DNA of 15,168 nt from SYOC01 sp035575235 (lineage in GTDB: Bacteria; Desulfobacterota; Binatia; Bin18). The translations under genes were made by a program, and so were the position numbers. Positions 1 to 7,289 of the stretch are shown here, piece after piece. Each line of letters opens with the position of its first letter. The stretch's first letter is position 1. The notes under the pieces are model-generated. The model was not told the origin of the DNA. It did no database searches and was given only the letters and a program-made list of their open reading frames with translations. The DNA lies in contig DATLYA010000092.1 in the NCBI GenBank assembly GCA_035575235.1, positions 1 through 15,168 on the forward strand, given 5' to 3'.

Positions 1-98
1 GCGGGTCATTCGCAACGTGCGCGCCTTTACCACGACTATGGGATTTAACCTTGTGTATCACTTCTGGTTGCGGGGAAAACGGCAGGGGAACTCAGATT

Positions 99-170
99 AT
101 GCAGGTGACCGCGTGGGTGAACCTCCTCGACGATGCGAAAAGCGCATGGTACGATGGCGAAAAACTTTAA
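99..170 (+). CDS. Possible 23-aa small ORF
   Basis: A short ORF (MQVTAWVNLLDDAKSAWYDG... then EKL, stop) begins at an ATG preceded by AGGGG about 9 bases upstream. Its TAA lies just before the ribosome binding site of the zinc-ribbon gene. The frame is also open back to the window start, so this could be the tail of a longer gene cut by the window edge. Another frame ends at 46-48 with a plausible C-terminus (RARLYHDYGI), which may be the end of the upstream gene. I recognise neither. Confidence 0.25.
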   Translation: MQVTAWVNLLDDAKSAWYDGEKL

Positions 171-181
171 GGTGGAACGTT

Positions 182-403
182 GTGTCACCGCTTGCCGCTT
201 TATTTCGCCGTGTGCCCAAACCCCGCTGCCCCTCATGTCATAAGTGGAATCGTGTGTATCTGACAGGAGGAGAGTTCCTGTCCACCTGTGTCCACTGTGG
301 CGCACCGCTGGAGTCGCGCCGTCCGCCTGCGTTGTGGGGGGTGTTAGCCGTGATTGGCGTTGGGATGTTGGTGTTGGCGGCGATTCCCTTACTGAGTCGG
401 TAA
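182..403 (+). CDS. Small zinc-ribbon protein with C-terminal membrane helix
   Basis: The 73-residue protein has two CxxC pairs (C16/C19 and C36/C39) spaced like a zinc ribbon. A hydrophobic helix follows at about residues 51-70, just before the C-terminus. I chose the GTG at 182 because AGGTG sits 7 bases upstream. An in-frame ATG at 146 would add 12 arginine- and tryptophan-rich residues and has no clear ribosome binding site. The open frame reaches the window start, but its earlier part reads like a shadow translation. The next gene starts 7 bases after the stop, so they are probably co-transcribed. Family resemblance is only at the level of the zinc-ribbon fold. The likely role is a membrane-tethered metal-binding protein, which is an inference. 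Confidence 0.5.
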   Translation: MSPLAALFRRVPKPRCPSCHKWNRVYLTGGEFLSTCVHCGAPLESRRPPALWGVLAVIGVGMLVLAAIPLLSR

Positions 404-410
404 AGAACCC

Positions 411-635
411 ATGCCGCAAGGAGTACAACTCGCGCAGATTGAGAGGATTTTTGCGATTCTCGACCGTTTGGGCATTTCCCGCGAGGCGGTCCTCATCCCC
501 TTACGACCACAAGGGACTGGCAGTGTCAAACGCCTGACGAATGGCAAACTGGAGATTATCGTTCCCGCTGATCTCCCTTTTGATGAATGGTATGCCTCCC
601 TCGAAGGCGCCATCAAAGACGTCTACCCCGCTTAA
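411..635 (+). CDS. Conserved-looking 74-aa hypothetical protein
   Basis: This small soluble protein (MPQGVQLAQIERIFAILDRL...) has a predicted amphipathic N-terminal helix, a short strand segment (GKLEIIVPADLPFDEWY) and a helical end (LEGAIKDVYPA). I see no catalytic motif and do not recognise the family. It starts 7 bases after the zinc-ribbon gene, with no strong ribosome binding site, so translational coupling is likely. The methyltransferase-like gene downstream overlaps or abuts its 3' end. The order and spacing suggest one transcript of three genes, but a shared function cannot be inferred. Confidence 0.55.
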   Translation: MPQGVQLAQIERIFAILDRLGISREAVLIPLRPQGTGSVKRLTNGKLEIIVPADLPFDEWYASLEGAIKDVYPA

Positions 636-1281
636 AAACTTCCAGATTGTCTTCTTATTGTTGATGGCCCTTGTCTTAATGATTCAAGGGTGGGGCGATC
701 GGCTCGGATTACTGGCGCATCCAGCCCGGGCTCTTTTTGTCGTTGTCTTAGCGCTGAATGTGCTGCTCCTGCTGTTCGTGCCGTTTGAACTGTTTGAGGG
801 CGGAACACGCGAGGTGCGGCGGCAACGATGGCCGACCTATATCGGCTTGGCGGCGGTCGGCGCCAGTCTGTGGTTTTTACCGTACGCCGACCGCAACGGT
901 TTGTGGGTATGGCCTGAAAGTGATTTGCCGCGGTATGCGGGGCTCGCCTGCGTCGTCATTGGCGGGGGCGTGCGCGTGGCGGCGACCACACAGCTTGGCC
1001 CCTTGTTTTCTACTTTTGTCGCGATCCAGAAGGATCATCATCTTGTTACGACAGGGCTGTACCGTTGGGTGCGACATCCGATCTATACGGGGTCATTGAT
1101 CGCCGTCATTGGTGTTTTTCTCGTCTTTCGCAGCAAACTGGTGTGGATAGCAGTTCCTCTCTATCTTGTTGGAACGCTATGGCGGATTCACGATGAGGAA
1201 GTATTGATGGGCGAAGCATTTGGAGAGGAATACCGGCGGTATCAGTCGCGCTCGTGGCGGCTGTTGCCGTTCATTTATTGA
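592..1281 (+). CDS. Isoprenylcysteine carboxyl methyltransferase (ICMT)-family membrane protein
   Basis: A 229-residue membrane protein with about five hydrophobic segments (near residues 16-32, 47-66, 83-98, 115-131 and 166-196). The diagnostic part is the C-terminal half. It contains HHLVTTGLYRWVRHPIYTG (149-167), the methyl-donor binding motif of the ICMT/PEMT fold, and an E-rich tail (DEEVLMGEAFGEEYRRY, 201-217). In bacteria this family is usually annotated as isoprenylcysteine methyltransferase or NnrU/PEMT-like protein, with unknown substrates. The start is uncertain: ATGs at 583, 592 and 664 are in frame and none has a good ribosome binding site. The first two overlap the end of the 74-aa gene, and the ATG at 664 would remove half of the first helix. 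The gene ends with TGA, which matters for judging the UGA in the next gene. Confidence 0.75.
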   Translation: MPPSKAPSKTSTPLKNFQIVFLLLMALVLMIQGWGDRLGLLAHPARALFVVVLALNVLLLLFVPFELFEGGTREVRRQRWPTYIGLAAVGASLWFLPYADRNGLWVWPESDLPRYAGLACVVIGGGVRVAATTQLGPLFSTFVAIQKDHHLVTTGLYRWVRHPIYTGSLIAVIGVFLVFRSKLVWIAVPLYLVGTLWRIHDEEVLMGEAFGEEYRRYQSRSWRLLPFIY

Positions 1282-1291
1282 AAGAAGTAGT

Positions 1292-1362
1292 CAGTTGCCA
1301 GTACTCAGTTGCTGACAATTTTGACTGCCTACAGCGTTCTGCTTACTGATAACTGACAACTG
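1292..1362. repeat. Imperfect inverted repeat between convergent genes
   Basis: Arms at 1292-1309 (CAGTTGCCAGTACTCAGT) and 1345-1362 pair at 15 of 18 positions around a 35-base loop. The CAGTTGTCAGT-type units recur inside the element. It fills the gap between the methyltransferase-like gene and the oppositely oriented sulfurtransferase. It could be a dispersed palindromic element or a shared bidirectional 3' hairpin. No U-tract supports a classic terminator. Confidence 0.5.
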
Positions 1363-1370
1363 ATGATTGG

Positions 1371-2195
1371 CTACTTTTCGAGCGGCAAATCCTCCCGATT
1401 TCCCCATTCAGCCCAGGATGCGTCATAGTTGCGGACCTTATCAAAACCGAGCAGGCGAAGCGTAAAGAGTCCGTGCGCCGCACGGATGCCGCCTTGTCAA
1501 TACGTGATAATTTCACGCTCTGGCTTGACGCTAAGCTGATCGAACATCGCGCGTAACTCGCTCGCCGGTTTGAACTCTTTCGTCTTACTGTCGACGTAGT
1601 TCAACCACTCCAAATGCACAGCGGTCGGGATGCGTCCGCCGCGCTTGGTGCCGCGGGCGTTCTCGCCAGTCCATTCACTATCGGAGCGCACGTCTAATAA
1701 CACGCGGTCTGGTTTGCCGATGGAATCGCGCACGTACTCCCAGCGGGCGATAAATTCTTCCTTCACTCGTGGAGTAAAGGTCGCTTTTGGGGGGTGCGGT
1801 TCGGCCATGGTCACCGGGCGTCCTTCCGCGAGCCACTTATCCCACCCGCCGTTCAAGACTTTTACCTGCGTATGGCCATAATAATTGAGCGCCCACCAGA
1901 AACGCGCGGCATAGAGGCTACTAAATCCATCGTAGGCGATCACGAGCGTGTCATCTCCGATCCCCAGTGCGCCCATAGTTTCGGCGAACTGCTCGGGACC
2001 CATAATGTGCAGCGCCCCTTCTTTTTCTTTCAAGTAGTGATGACCGCGAAAGGTGACCGCGCCGGGGATATGGGCGCGGCGATACGCATCGCGATTGTCA
2101 CAATCAACAATGCGGATATTAGGATCCTGTAAATGCGCCGCCAGCCACTCGGTGGCGACGAGCATTTCTGGTCGAGCATAACCTTGGTCTGCCAT
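1371..2195 (-). CDS. Two-domain thiosulfate sulfurtransferase (rhodanese), probable selenoprotein: UGA at catalytic Cys position
   Basis: Read through one in-frame UGA (1497-1499) this gives a 274-residue tandem rhodanese. The N-terminal domain (about 10-128) is the inactive one, with YDGFSSLYAARFWW (88-101) and an Asp where Cys would be. The C-terminal domain starts near LLDVRSDSEW (166-175). Its active-site loop reads IITY-(UGA)-QGGIRAAH, where the family has IITYCQGGIRAAH; the UGA is codon 233. After it come 41 residues with the normal family ending (LLGFDKVRNYDASWAEWGNR...) and TAG. The start ATG at 2195 has AAGGAG 7 bases upstream. Members transfer sulfane sulfur from thiosulfate or 3-mercaptopyruvate to an acceptor through a persulfide on this residue. 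A SECIS-like hairpin follows the UGA. Stopping at the UGA would give a 232-aa protein lacking its nucleophile. Alternatives are a nonsense-mutated pseudogene or a base error. Confidence 0.8.
1470..1486 (-). promoter_or_regulatory. Candidate bacterial SECIS hairpin
   Basis: On the mRNA the sequence UCCGUGC-GGC-GCACGGA forms a perfect 7-bp stem with a 3-base loop. The loop begins 18 bases after the UGA (17 bases lie between). Published bacterial SECIS rules, as I recall them, are a 4-16 bp upper stem, a 3-14 base loop, a G in the first two loop bases and 16-37 bases from UGA to loop. This hairpin meets all four. A lower AGGCG/CGCCU pairing (1490-1494 with 1453-1457) could extend it. It lies inside the coding sequence, as expected for bacterial SECIS elements. 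Confidence 0.65.
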
Positions 2196-2216
2196 GGCGG
2201 GTCTCCTTGCTAGTAG

Positions 2217-2229
2217 AGTCGTCACGACT
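2217..2229. promoter_or_regulatory. Palindrome in divergent intergenic region
   Basis: AGTCGT-C-ACGACT is a perfect 6-bp inverted repeat in the 159-base gap between the divergent sulfurtransferase and MFS genes, 22 bases upstream of the sulfurtransferase ATG. It could be an operator for one or both genes. No regulator gene is adjacent. Confidence 0.3.
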
Positions 2230-2354
2230 GTAGTGAGATCAACGTTCGTCCGCAAGAGCAGAGGTTGTCTCCTGCTTCTCTTTCTGCGATGCCCGTGCAC
2301 CCTATCCAGAACCCTCTTGCATGCCAACAGGAGAAGCGCGTAAAGAGCAGGGCA

Positions 2355-3695
2355 ATGGATATTGAGATGACGCCCAACGGGAAGCCGATCAAAGCTGAAC
2401 GTTTCTTCTATGGTTGGTTTATCGTTGGCATCCTCTTTTTCATCTCTGTCATTGACGGAGGGTTTACCTATATTTTTTCCGCCTTTCTGAAACCCCTCTC
2501 ACAAGAGTTTGGCTGGACTCGGGCGGAGACTTCCGGGGCCTTTTCGTTGTATTTACTAGCGGCTGGACTGACCTTGCCGTTTTGGGGATGGCTCGCAGAT
2601 CAACGTGGCGTCAAAGTGGTTTTTTTAGGGAGCGCGGTTATCGATGGCGTTGCACTCTTTCTCTTAAGTTACATGGACAGTCTGGCGTTCTTTTACCTGC
2701 TGTATCTGCTGTTGGGAGTAGGGCTAGGCGGGATTGGGCCGACGACTGTAGGGAAGATCATCTCCCAATGGTTCGTCGCCAAACGAGGTCGCGCGATGGG
2801 CATCGCGCTAGTCGGCGCGGGCGGTGGGGGACTGGTGTTAGTACCGTTGACCGGATTTTTGATCGAGACCTTCAATTGGCGACTGGCGTACCAGGGCTTA
2901 GCTGTTCTGGCGCTCGGAGGCATGCTGCCTCTGGTGTGGCTGTTTCTTACCAATACGCCCGCGGAGCGAGGACTGAAGCCTTTAGGAGCTGATCGTCAGG
3001 AAACCGACAACGATACGCGAGAGATGGAAAGTGATGAAGAGTCAGGTGACTGGACCCTGAAAGCCGCGTTAGCCACTTCGACGTTCTGGCTGTTAGGGGT
3101 CGCCTTTTGTTTAGGACTGACGGCTGCATTGTCGATCGCCGCCCATCAGGTTGCGCTTTTACAGGACGCCGGCTTGAGCTTAGAGGCGGCGTCGACGATT
3201 GCGGGAATTACCCTTGGTATGAGCATGGGCGGACGCTTCATAGTTGGTTGGGCAAGCGAGCACGCACGACACTTACACCCCATCCTGGCCTGCTGCCTTC
3301 TCATACAGGCCACAGGTCTTGGAATACTCTGGAGTTTTACGCCTCTTGGTTTCTGGCCGATCACCGGTTTTAGTTTGCTCTTTGGGTTGGGGTATGGAGG
3401 ATTGGTGGTATTGTGGCCCTTGGCCATCGGGCACGATTTTGGCGTGCGCTCTTTAGGCGCGATCGCAGGAGTGTTAGGTTCGGTGTCAGCCGGCGTGGGC
3501 GGTTCCATTGGGCCAGTGCTGATTGGAGCCATGTACGATCAAACAGGAAGTTATCAAGGTGCGCTGCTATTGTGTATCGGTTTGCTTGTGATCGGCGCGG
3601 GCGCCGCTGGGCTGACGACTGAACCTCGTGCTGTTCAAGCGACTCCCGCGCCTCGCTCGCTGGTAAGCGGAAAAGAGGGCCCTCCGTTGGCATAG
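2355..3695 (+). CDS. MFS transporter, OxlT/monocarboxylate-like
   Basis: A 446-residue membrane protein with the twelve hydrophobic segments expected of the major facilitator superfamily. A soluble loop rich in Asp and Glu lies between the two halves (about residues 212-235). It opens with FFYGWFIVGILFFISVIDGG, the N-terminal signature of OxlT-like and monocarboxylate-type transporters. The loop after helix 2 carries GWLADQRGVK, an MFS motif-A variant. I chose the ATG at 2355 because the hydrophobic part begins shortly after it; an in-frame ATG at 2265 would reach into the leader of the divergent gene. The likely substrate is a small organic acid, but the sequence does not show which. It is divergent from the sulfurtransferase and 61 bases upstream of the YbaK-like gene. 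Confidence 0.85.
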   Translation: MDIEMTPNGKPIKAERFFYGWFIVGILFFISVIDGGFTYIFSAFLKPLSQEFGWTRAETSGAFSLYLLAAGLTLPFWGWLADQRGVKVVFLGSAVIDGVALFLLSYMDSLAFFYLLYLLLGVGLGGIGPTTVGKIISQWFVAKRGRAMGIALVGAGGGGLVLVPLTGFLIETFNWRLAYQGLAVLALGGMLPLVWLFLTNTPAERGLKPLGADRQETDNDTREMESDEESGDWTLKAALATSTFWLLGVAFCLGLTAALSIAAHQVALLQDAGLSLEAASTIAGITLGMSMGGRFIVGWASEHARHLHPILACCLLIQATGLGILWSFTPLGFWPITGFSLLFGLGYGGLVVLWPLAIGHDFGVRSLGAIAGVLGSVSAGVGGSIGPVLIGAMYDQTGSYQGALLLCIGLLVIGAGAAGLTTEPRAVQATPAPRSLVSGKEGPPLA

Positions 3696-3756
3696 AGGAA
3701 TGAGTGAGGCGCTCATGGCAAGAACTAAACCAATAAATCCGTAGGAGAGAACAACG

Positions 3757-4237
3757 ATGGCTCGTCCCCTCAATCCCAGCGCTCAATAAGGGACAGGAGT
3801 CCCTCAGGGTTCTCGGCTTCTCTTGTCAAGTCATAGAGATGCCGCGGACCATACGTAGCGCTGCCGAGGCAGCCGAAGCCATCGGTTGTCGAGTCGAACA
3901 AATCGCCAAATCGCTTATTTTCAAAACCCGACAGACAGGAAAGCCGATCTTGGTCATCGCCAGCGACGTCAATCGTGTCCGAGAGAAAAAGATTGCAGCG
4001 TTGGTGGGTGAACGCGTCGAGAAAGCTGACGCGGATTTCGTCCGAGAGTGTACGGGGTTCGCTATCGGCGGCGTGCCGCCGGTCGGGCATACAAGATCAC
4101 TTGAGGTGTTCATTGATGCGGATCTGCTATTGCATGACGAGATCTGGGCCGCGGCCGGGACGCCGTTCGCCGTGTTTCGCTTAACGCCGGAAGATTTGGT
4201 AAAAATGACTGGTGGAGAAGCGCTCAATGTCAAATAA
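3757..4237 (+). pseudogene. YbaK/EbsC-type aminoacyl-tRNA deacylase with frameshift after codon 10
   Basis: An ATG at 3757 with a good TAGGAG upstream encodes MARPLNPSAQ and then meets TAA (3787-3789). One base out of frame, from AAG at 3788, the family sequence resumes (GQESLRVLGFSCQVIEMPRT...) and runs to 4237. Skipping one base rebuilds a protein of about 159 residues, the usual length of YbaK/ProX-like deacylases, which hydrolyse mischarged tRNAs such as Cys-tRNA(Pro). The body has the conserved CRVEQIAKSLIFK segment with the catalytic-type Lys. As it stands, only an ATG at 3839 could give a 132-aa product lacking the first strand, and it has no ribosome binding site. CAA-UAA-G is not a known slippery site. 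Recent inactivation or a one-base sequencing error are both possible. Confidence 0.7.
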
Positions 4238-4266
4238 GGGGAAACGCCATAAAGGAGGGAAGCAAC

Positions 4267-5946
4267 ATGGCTTACGATTTACTCATTAAAAACGGCGCGA
4301 TCGTCGATGGGAGCGGCGCGCCCGCCTTCCGCGCAGATTTGGCGGTGAGCGGAGGACGGATCGTCGAGATCGGCGCGATTACAGAGGGAGCCGCGCGCGT
4401 AATTGACGCTTCCGATCTAATCGTTGCGCCGGGCTTCATTGATCCGCATACGCACTACGATGCGCAAGTCTGTTGGGACCCGCTTATTACGTGCTCCTCT
4501 TGGCACGGCGTGACCACAGTGATCATGGGCAATTGCGGCGTTGGTCTCGCGCCGTGTAAGCCCGCCGAGCGCGATGTCGCAACTTGGAACCTCGTGCATG
4601 TTGAAGCGATTCCTTACGATGTCCTCACTCGCGGGCTTCCGTGGGACTGGGAGAGTTTTCCGCAGTATATGAACGCGATCGCCAAGCGTGGGATCGGGAT
4701 CAATGTCGGCATTCTCGCGGCGTTGTCGCCGTTCCGCCATTTCGTCATGGGCGATGACGCCATGGGGAGGGAAGCGACCAGGGCGGAGACCGAACAGATT
4801 AGAACTCTTTTACATGAGTCCATAACAGCAGGCGCGCTGGGTTTCTCGCTCACTGTTATGCCGCAGCATCTTGGCTATAAGGCTCAACCGCTTGCCTGCC
4901 GACTCGCCAGTCAAGATGAATTACGTGCGTATGCCGGCGTACTGCGGGAACTTGGTCGCGGAGTAATCGAGATCGCGTTGACCAAACAGCCGAGCGGGGT
5001 GTCAGAGCGAGAGTACGCACTGCTCGATTTGCTCTGCTCGGAAAGTGGGAGACCCGTGACATGGCTTAATCTGCGCGACCGCGATGATGCGCCCGAGGTG
5101 TGGGTCGAAACGCTGGAGAAAGTCGCTCCGCTACTCGCGCGCGGTTGCCGCCCGCAGGTCGCGGTGCGTCCGTTGATCGTTGAGTTCAACCTACGCAATC
5201 CGTTTCTGTTCGCCAGTATGCACTCGATGAAGCCGGTGTTCGAAGATAAGTCGGTTGAGGCGCAGAAACAGGTCTATGCGGGCGCGGAGTTTCGTCGCGC
5301 ATTCGCGGCGGAACTTGAGCGTCGCACGGTTTTCCATGACATCTGGAATCGCACGCAAGTCAAGGAAGTGACAAGCCCAGCGCTCAAGTCCACGGAATGG
5401 AAAAGTCTCGCGCAGATCGCCCGCGAACGTGGTGTGGCGCCGCTGGACGCCTTCTTTGACCTGGCGCTTGAGGACAATTTAGCGGTCGATTTTATGATGC
5501 CGCTGCTCGACATCAACGAAGAGCGAGTGGTGAAGAAGTTCAGCGACCCGCGCACGATGATCGGCATCTCCGACGGCGGGGCACACGTTGATATGCTGTG
5601 CAACGCGGGCTACCCGAGCTATCTGCTCGGGACCTTTGTGCGTGAGAAACAAGCGATTTCACTTGAGCGGGCGGTGCAGCGCATCACTTCGGAACCGGCG
5701 CAATTCTTCGGGCTGCCGGATCGTGGCGCGCTGCGGCCTGGTATGGCGGCGGACATCACCATATTCGACCTCAACTCGATCAGTTCGCCGGAGCGCCCGG
5801 AAATCCGCCATGATCTGCCGGGCGGCGGACGGAGATTAGTCACGCAAGCGGAAGGCGTCAGCTATACCATCGTCAACGGTGAGGTGCTGTATGAAGGGCG
5901 GCGCCATACCGGCGCGCTGCCCGGGCAGGTGTTGCGCGCTCGGTAA
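4267..5946 (+). CDS. Amidohydrolase family 3 / N-acyl-D-amino-acid deacylase-like protein
   Basis: A 559-residue TIM-barrel metallohydrolase with its composite beta-sandwich at both ends. HTHYDAQ (61-67) gives the HxH metal pair, GNCGVG (88-93) the bridging Cys90 typical of D-aminoacylases, and GISDGGAH (433-440) the late Asp435. The positions where D-aminoacylases have their other two metal His (a THxR-type and an HHK-type motif) read IALTKQPSG (236-244) and TWLNLRD (265-271), with no His. The metal site or substrate therefore probably differs from the classical enzyme. AAAGGAGG lies 9 bases before the ATG, so translation should be strong. It follows the YbaK-like gene by 29 bases and precedes a second amidohydrolase. 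Hydrolysis of an N-acyl, hydantoin-like or cyclic amide substrate is an inference. Confidence 0.8.
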   Translation: MAYDLLIKNGAIVDGSGAPAFRADLAVSGGRIVEIGAITEGAARVIDASDLIVAPGFIDPHTHYDAQVCWDPLITCSSWHGVTTVIMGNCGVGLAPCKPAERDVATWNLVHVEAIPYDVLTRGLPWDWESFPQYMNAIAKRGIGINVGILAALSPFRHFVMGDDAMGREATRAETEQIRTLLHESITAGALGFSLTVMPQHLGYKAQPLACRLASQDELRAYAGVLRELGRGVIEIALTKQPSGVSEREYALLDLLCSESGRPVTWLNLRDRDDAPEVWVETLEKVAPLLARGCRPQVAVRPLIVEFNLRNPFLFASMHSMKPVFEDKSVEAQKQVYAGAEFRRAFAAELERRTVFHDIWNRTQVKEVTSPALKSTEWKSLAQIARERGVAPLDAFFDLALEDNLAVDFMMPLLDINEERVVKKFSDPRTMIGISDGGAHVDMLCNAGYPSYLLGTFVREKQAISLERAVQRITSEPAQFFGLPDRGALRPGMAADITIFDLNSISSPERPEIRHDLPGGGRRLVTQAEGVSYTIVNGEVLYEGRRHTGALPGQVLRAR

Positions 5947-5985
5947 TCTACTAGTCCGTCGCGTTCATTTTGATGAATTGGAGTT

Positions 5986-6073
5986 CGTCACGCCCGCGCA
6001 GGCGGGCATCCAGAAAAAATCAGCAATGACTTGCAGCTATCCTCCCTGGCTTCCCGCTTGCGCGGGCATGACG
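5986..6073. repeat. Dispersed palindromic repeat (VTPAQAGIQ type)
   Basis: Arms at 5986-6013 (CGTCACGCCCGCGCAGGCGG...) and 6046-6073 pair at 24 of 28 positions. Translated, the element gives VTPAQAGIQ and LPACAGMT, the familiar false peptides of a repeat common in proteobacterial intergenic DNA. It sits between the two amidohydrolase genes and should form a strong hairpin in their shared transcript. Confidence 0.8.
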
Positions 6074-6147
6074 CGGCCACGGTCCTCACATCACCTTTAC
6101 TGCGGCTGTCTACATCAGAATACGCCCATCCTTTAGGAGACCCAATC

Positions 6148-7254
6148 ATGACAATACAACGAGTGATTTCAGCAGATTCGCATTTGACCGAGCCGGGCGA
6201 TCTATGGGTCAAGCGGCTCGATCGTAAATATCGCGACAATGCGCCGCGCGTCATCAAGAACGAAAAAGCCAGCGGCGCTCCCTACCAATTTGTTGGACCG
6301 GGCATTCATCCGCTGACCGTGGCCGGTGTGTTCGCCGCCGGGCGTCGCGGTGATGCGCTACGTGAACATATGAAACACGGCTATGAGGCGGCGCGGCCGA
6401 GCGGCTGGGACCCGGTAGAGCGCTTGAAGGATCAAGACCTCGACGGTGTGGTTGCCGAAGTGTTGTATTCGAGTCTTGGCATTGTGCTGTTCAACATGAC
6501 CGATGTGGAGCTACAGCAAGCCTGTCTGCGGGTGTACAACGATTGGCTCGCCGAGTTTTGCGCGCACGATCCCAACCGCTTAATTGGTATAGGGCTCTAT
6601 ACGCTCAAAGCGCTGCCCGATGTTTCGGAGATCGAGCGGTGTGCAAAGATGGGGCTCAAAGGGATGCTTATTCTTGCCTCTGACACGATTGATGTTCCGT
6701 ACAGCGATGAGCGTTTTGATCCGCTGTGGCGCGTGTGTTCCGAAGCGGGCTTGCCGATCTCGCTGCACAAGCCGCTAGTGTCCGGCATGCCGCTTACGGC
6801 GTTCATGCCGACCGCTGCAGATTTGCAGATTCATGTCATCCACGTCGTCGAGCAATGCCTCACGCGCATGGTGTACGGCGGCGTGTTCGAACGGTTCCCC
6901 ACGTTGAAGATTGTGTCGGCGGAAAACGACGTCGGCTGGATCGCCAACTGGGTGCACCGTCTCGACCATGTGCACGCTATGGTCGCCAGCGCCAAGCAGT
7001 TGCCGCTCAAGCCGAGTGAGTACGTGCGGCGGAACATCTGGGCGACGTTTCAGGACGATCCGCTGGGCCCGGGAACCTGGCAATTCTTTGGCGCTGACAA
7101 CTACATGTGGGCGTCGGACTTCCCGCACGCGGACTCGACGTTTCCCAATTCACTAAAAGTGATCGAAGAGAATTTCGCCGGCGTCCCTGCCGAAATCACG
7201 CGAAACATCGTCTTCGAGAACGCCAAGCGGTTGTATAGCATCGGCGTTGCGTGA
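6148..7254 (+). CDS. Amidohydrolase family 2 (TIM-barrel, ACMSD-like) protein
   Basis: A 368-residue protein of the amidohydrolase_2 type, a family with decarboxylases (aminocarboxymuconate semialdehyde or gamma-resorcylate type) and hydrolases. The N-terminus ISADSHLTEP (7-16) carries a DxH in place of the classical HxH. LPISLHKP (202-209) supplies the barrel His, and YMWASDFPHADSTFP (319-333) the late catalytic Asp with its usual surroundings. I chose the ATG at 6148 because TAGGAG lies about 8 bases upstream. Earlier in-frame codons only translate the palindromic repeat. It follows the family-3 amidohydrolase in the same direction, so sequential action on one compound is possible but not shown. 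It ends at TGA directly before a strong hairpin. Confidence 0.85.
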   Translation: MTIQRVISADSHLTEPGDLWVKRLDRKYRDNAPRVIKNEKASGAPYQFVGPGIHPLTVAGVFAAGRRGDALREHMKHGYEAARPSGWDPVERLKDQDLDGVVAEVLYSSLGIVLFNMTDVELQQACLRVYNDWLAEFCAHDPNRLIGIGLYTLKALPDVSEIERCAKMGLKGMLILASDTIDVPYSDERFDPLWRVCSEAGLPISLHKPLVSGMPLTAFMPTAADLQIHVIHVVEQCLTRMVYGGVFERFPTLKIVSAENDVGWIANWVHRLDHVHAMVASAKQLPLKPSEYVRRNIWATFQDDPLGPGTWQFFGADNYMWASDFPHADSTFPNSLKVIEENFAGVPAEITRNIVFENAKRLYSIGVA

Positions 7255-7259
7255 ATAAG

Positions 7260-7289
7260 CGCTGGAGCGTTGCCTACAACGCCCCAGCG
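7260..7289 (+). terminator. Hairpin downstream of amidohydrolase genes
   Basis: CGCTGGAGCGTTG-CCTA-CAACGCCCCAGCG pairs over 12 bp with one mismatch and a 4-base loop, starting 6 bases after the stop. There is no T-tract, so it is either a weak or factor-assisted terminator or a 3' stability element. A second, smaller hairpin (CTTTCTG/CAGAAAG) lies at 7323-7345. Confidence 0.55.

Noticed and set aside
1497..1499. UGA as a sense codon through a changed genetic code
   Set aside because: Several intact genes in the window end at TGA at family-typical lengths, so UGA is a normal stop here.
3784..3790. Programmed +1 frameshift in the YbaK-like gene
   Set aside because: CAA-UAA-G gives poor re-pairing for the P-site tRNA after a +1 shift, unlike the CUU-UGA site of prfB, and no stimulatory element was seen.
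5879..6136. 85-aa ORF containing VTPAQAGIQ and LPACAGMT
   Set aside because: It is a translation of the dispersed palindromic repeat and overlaps the end of the amidohydrolase gene.
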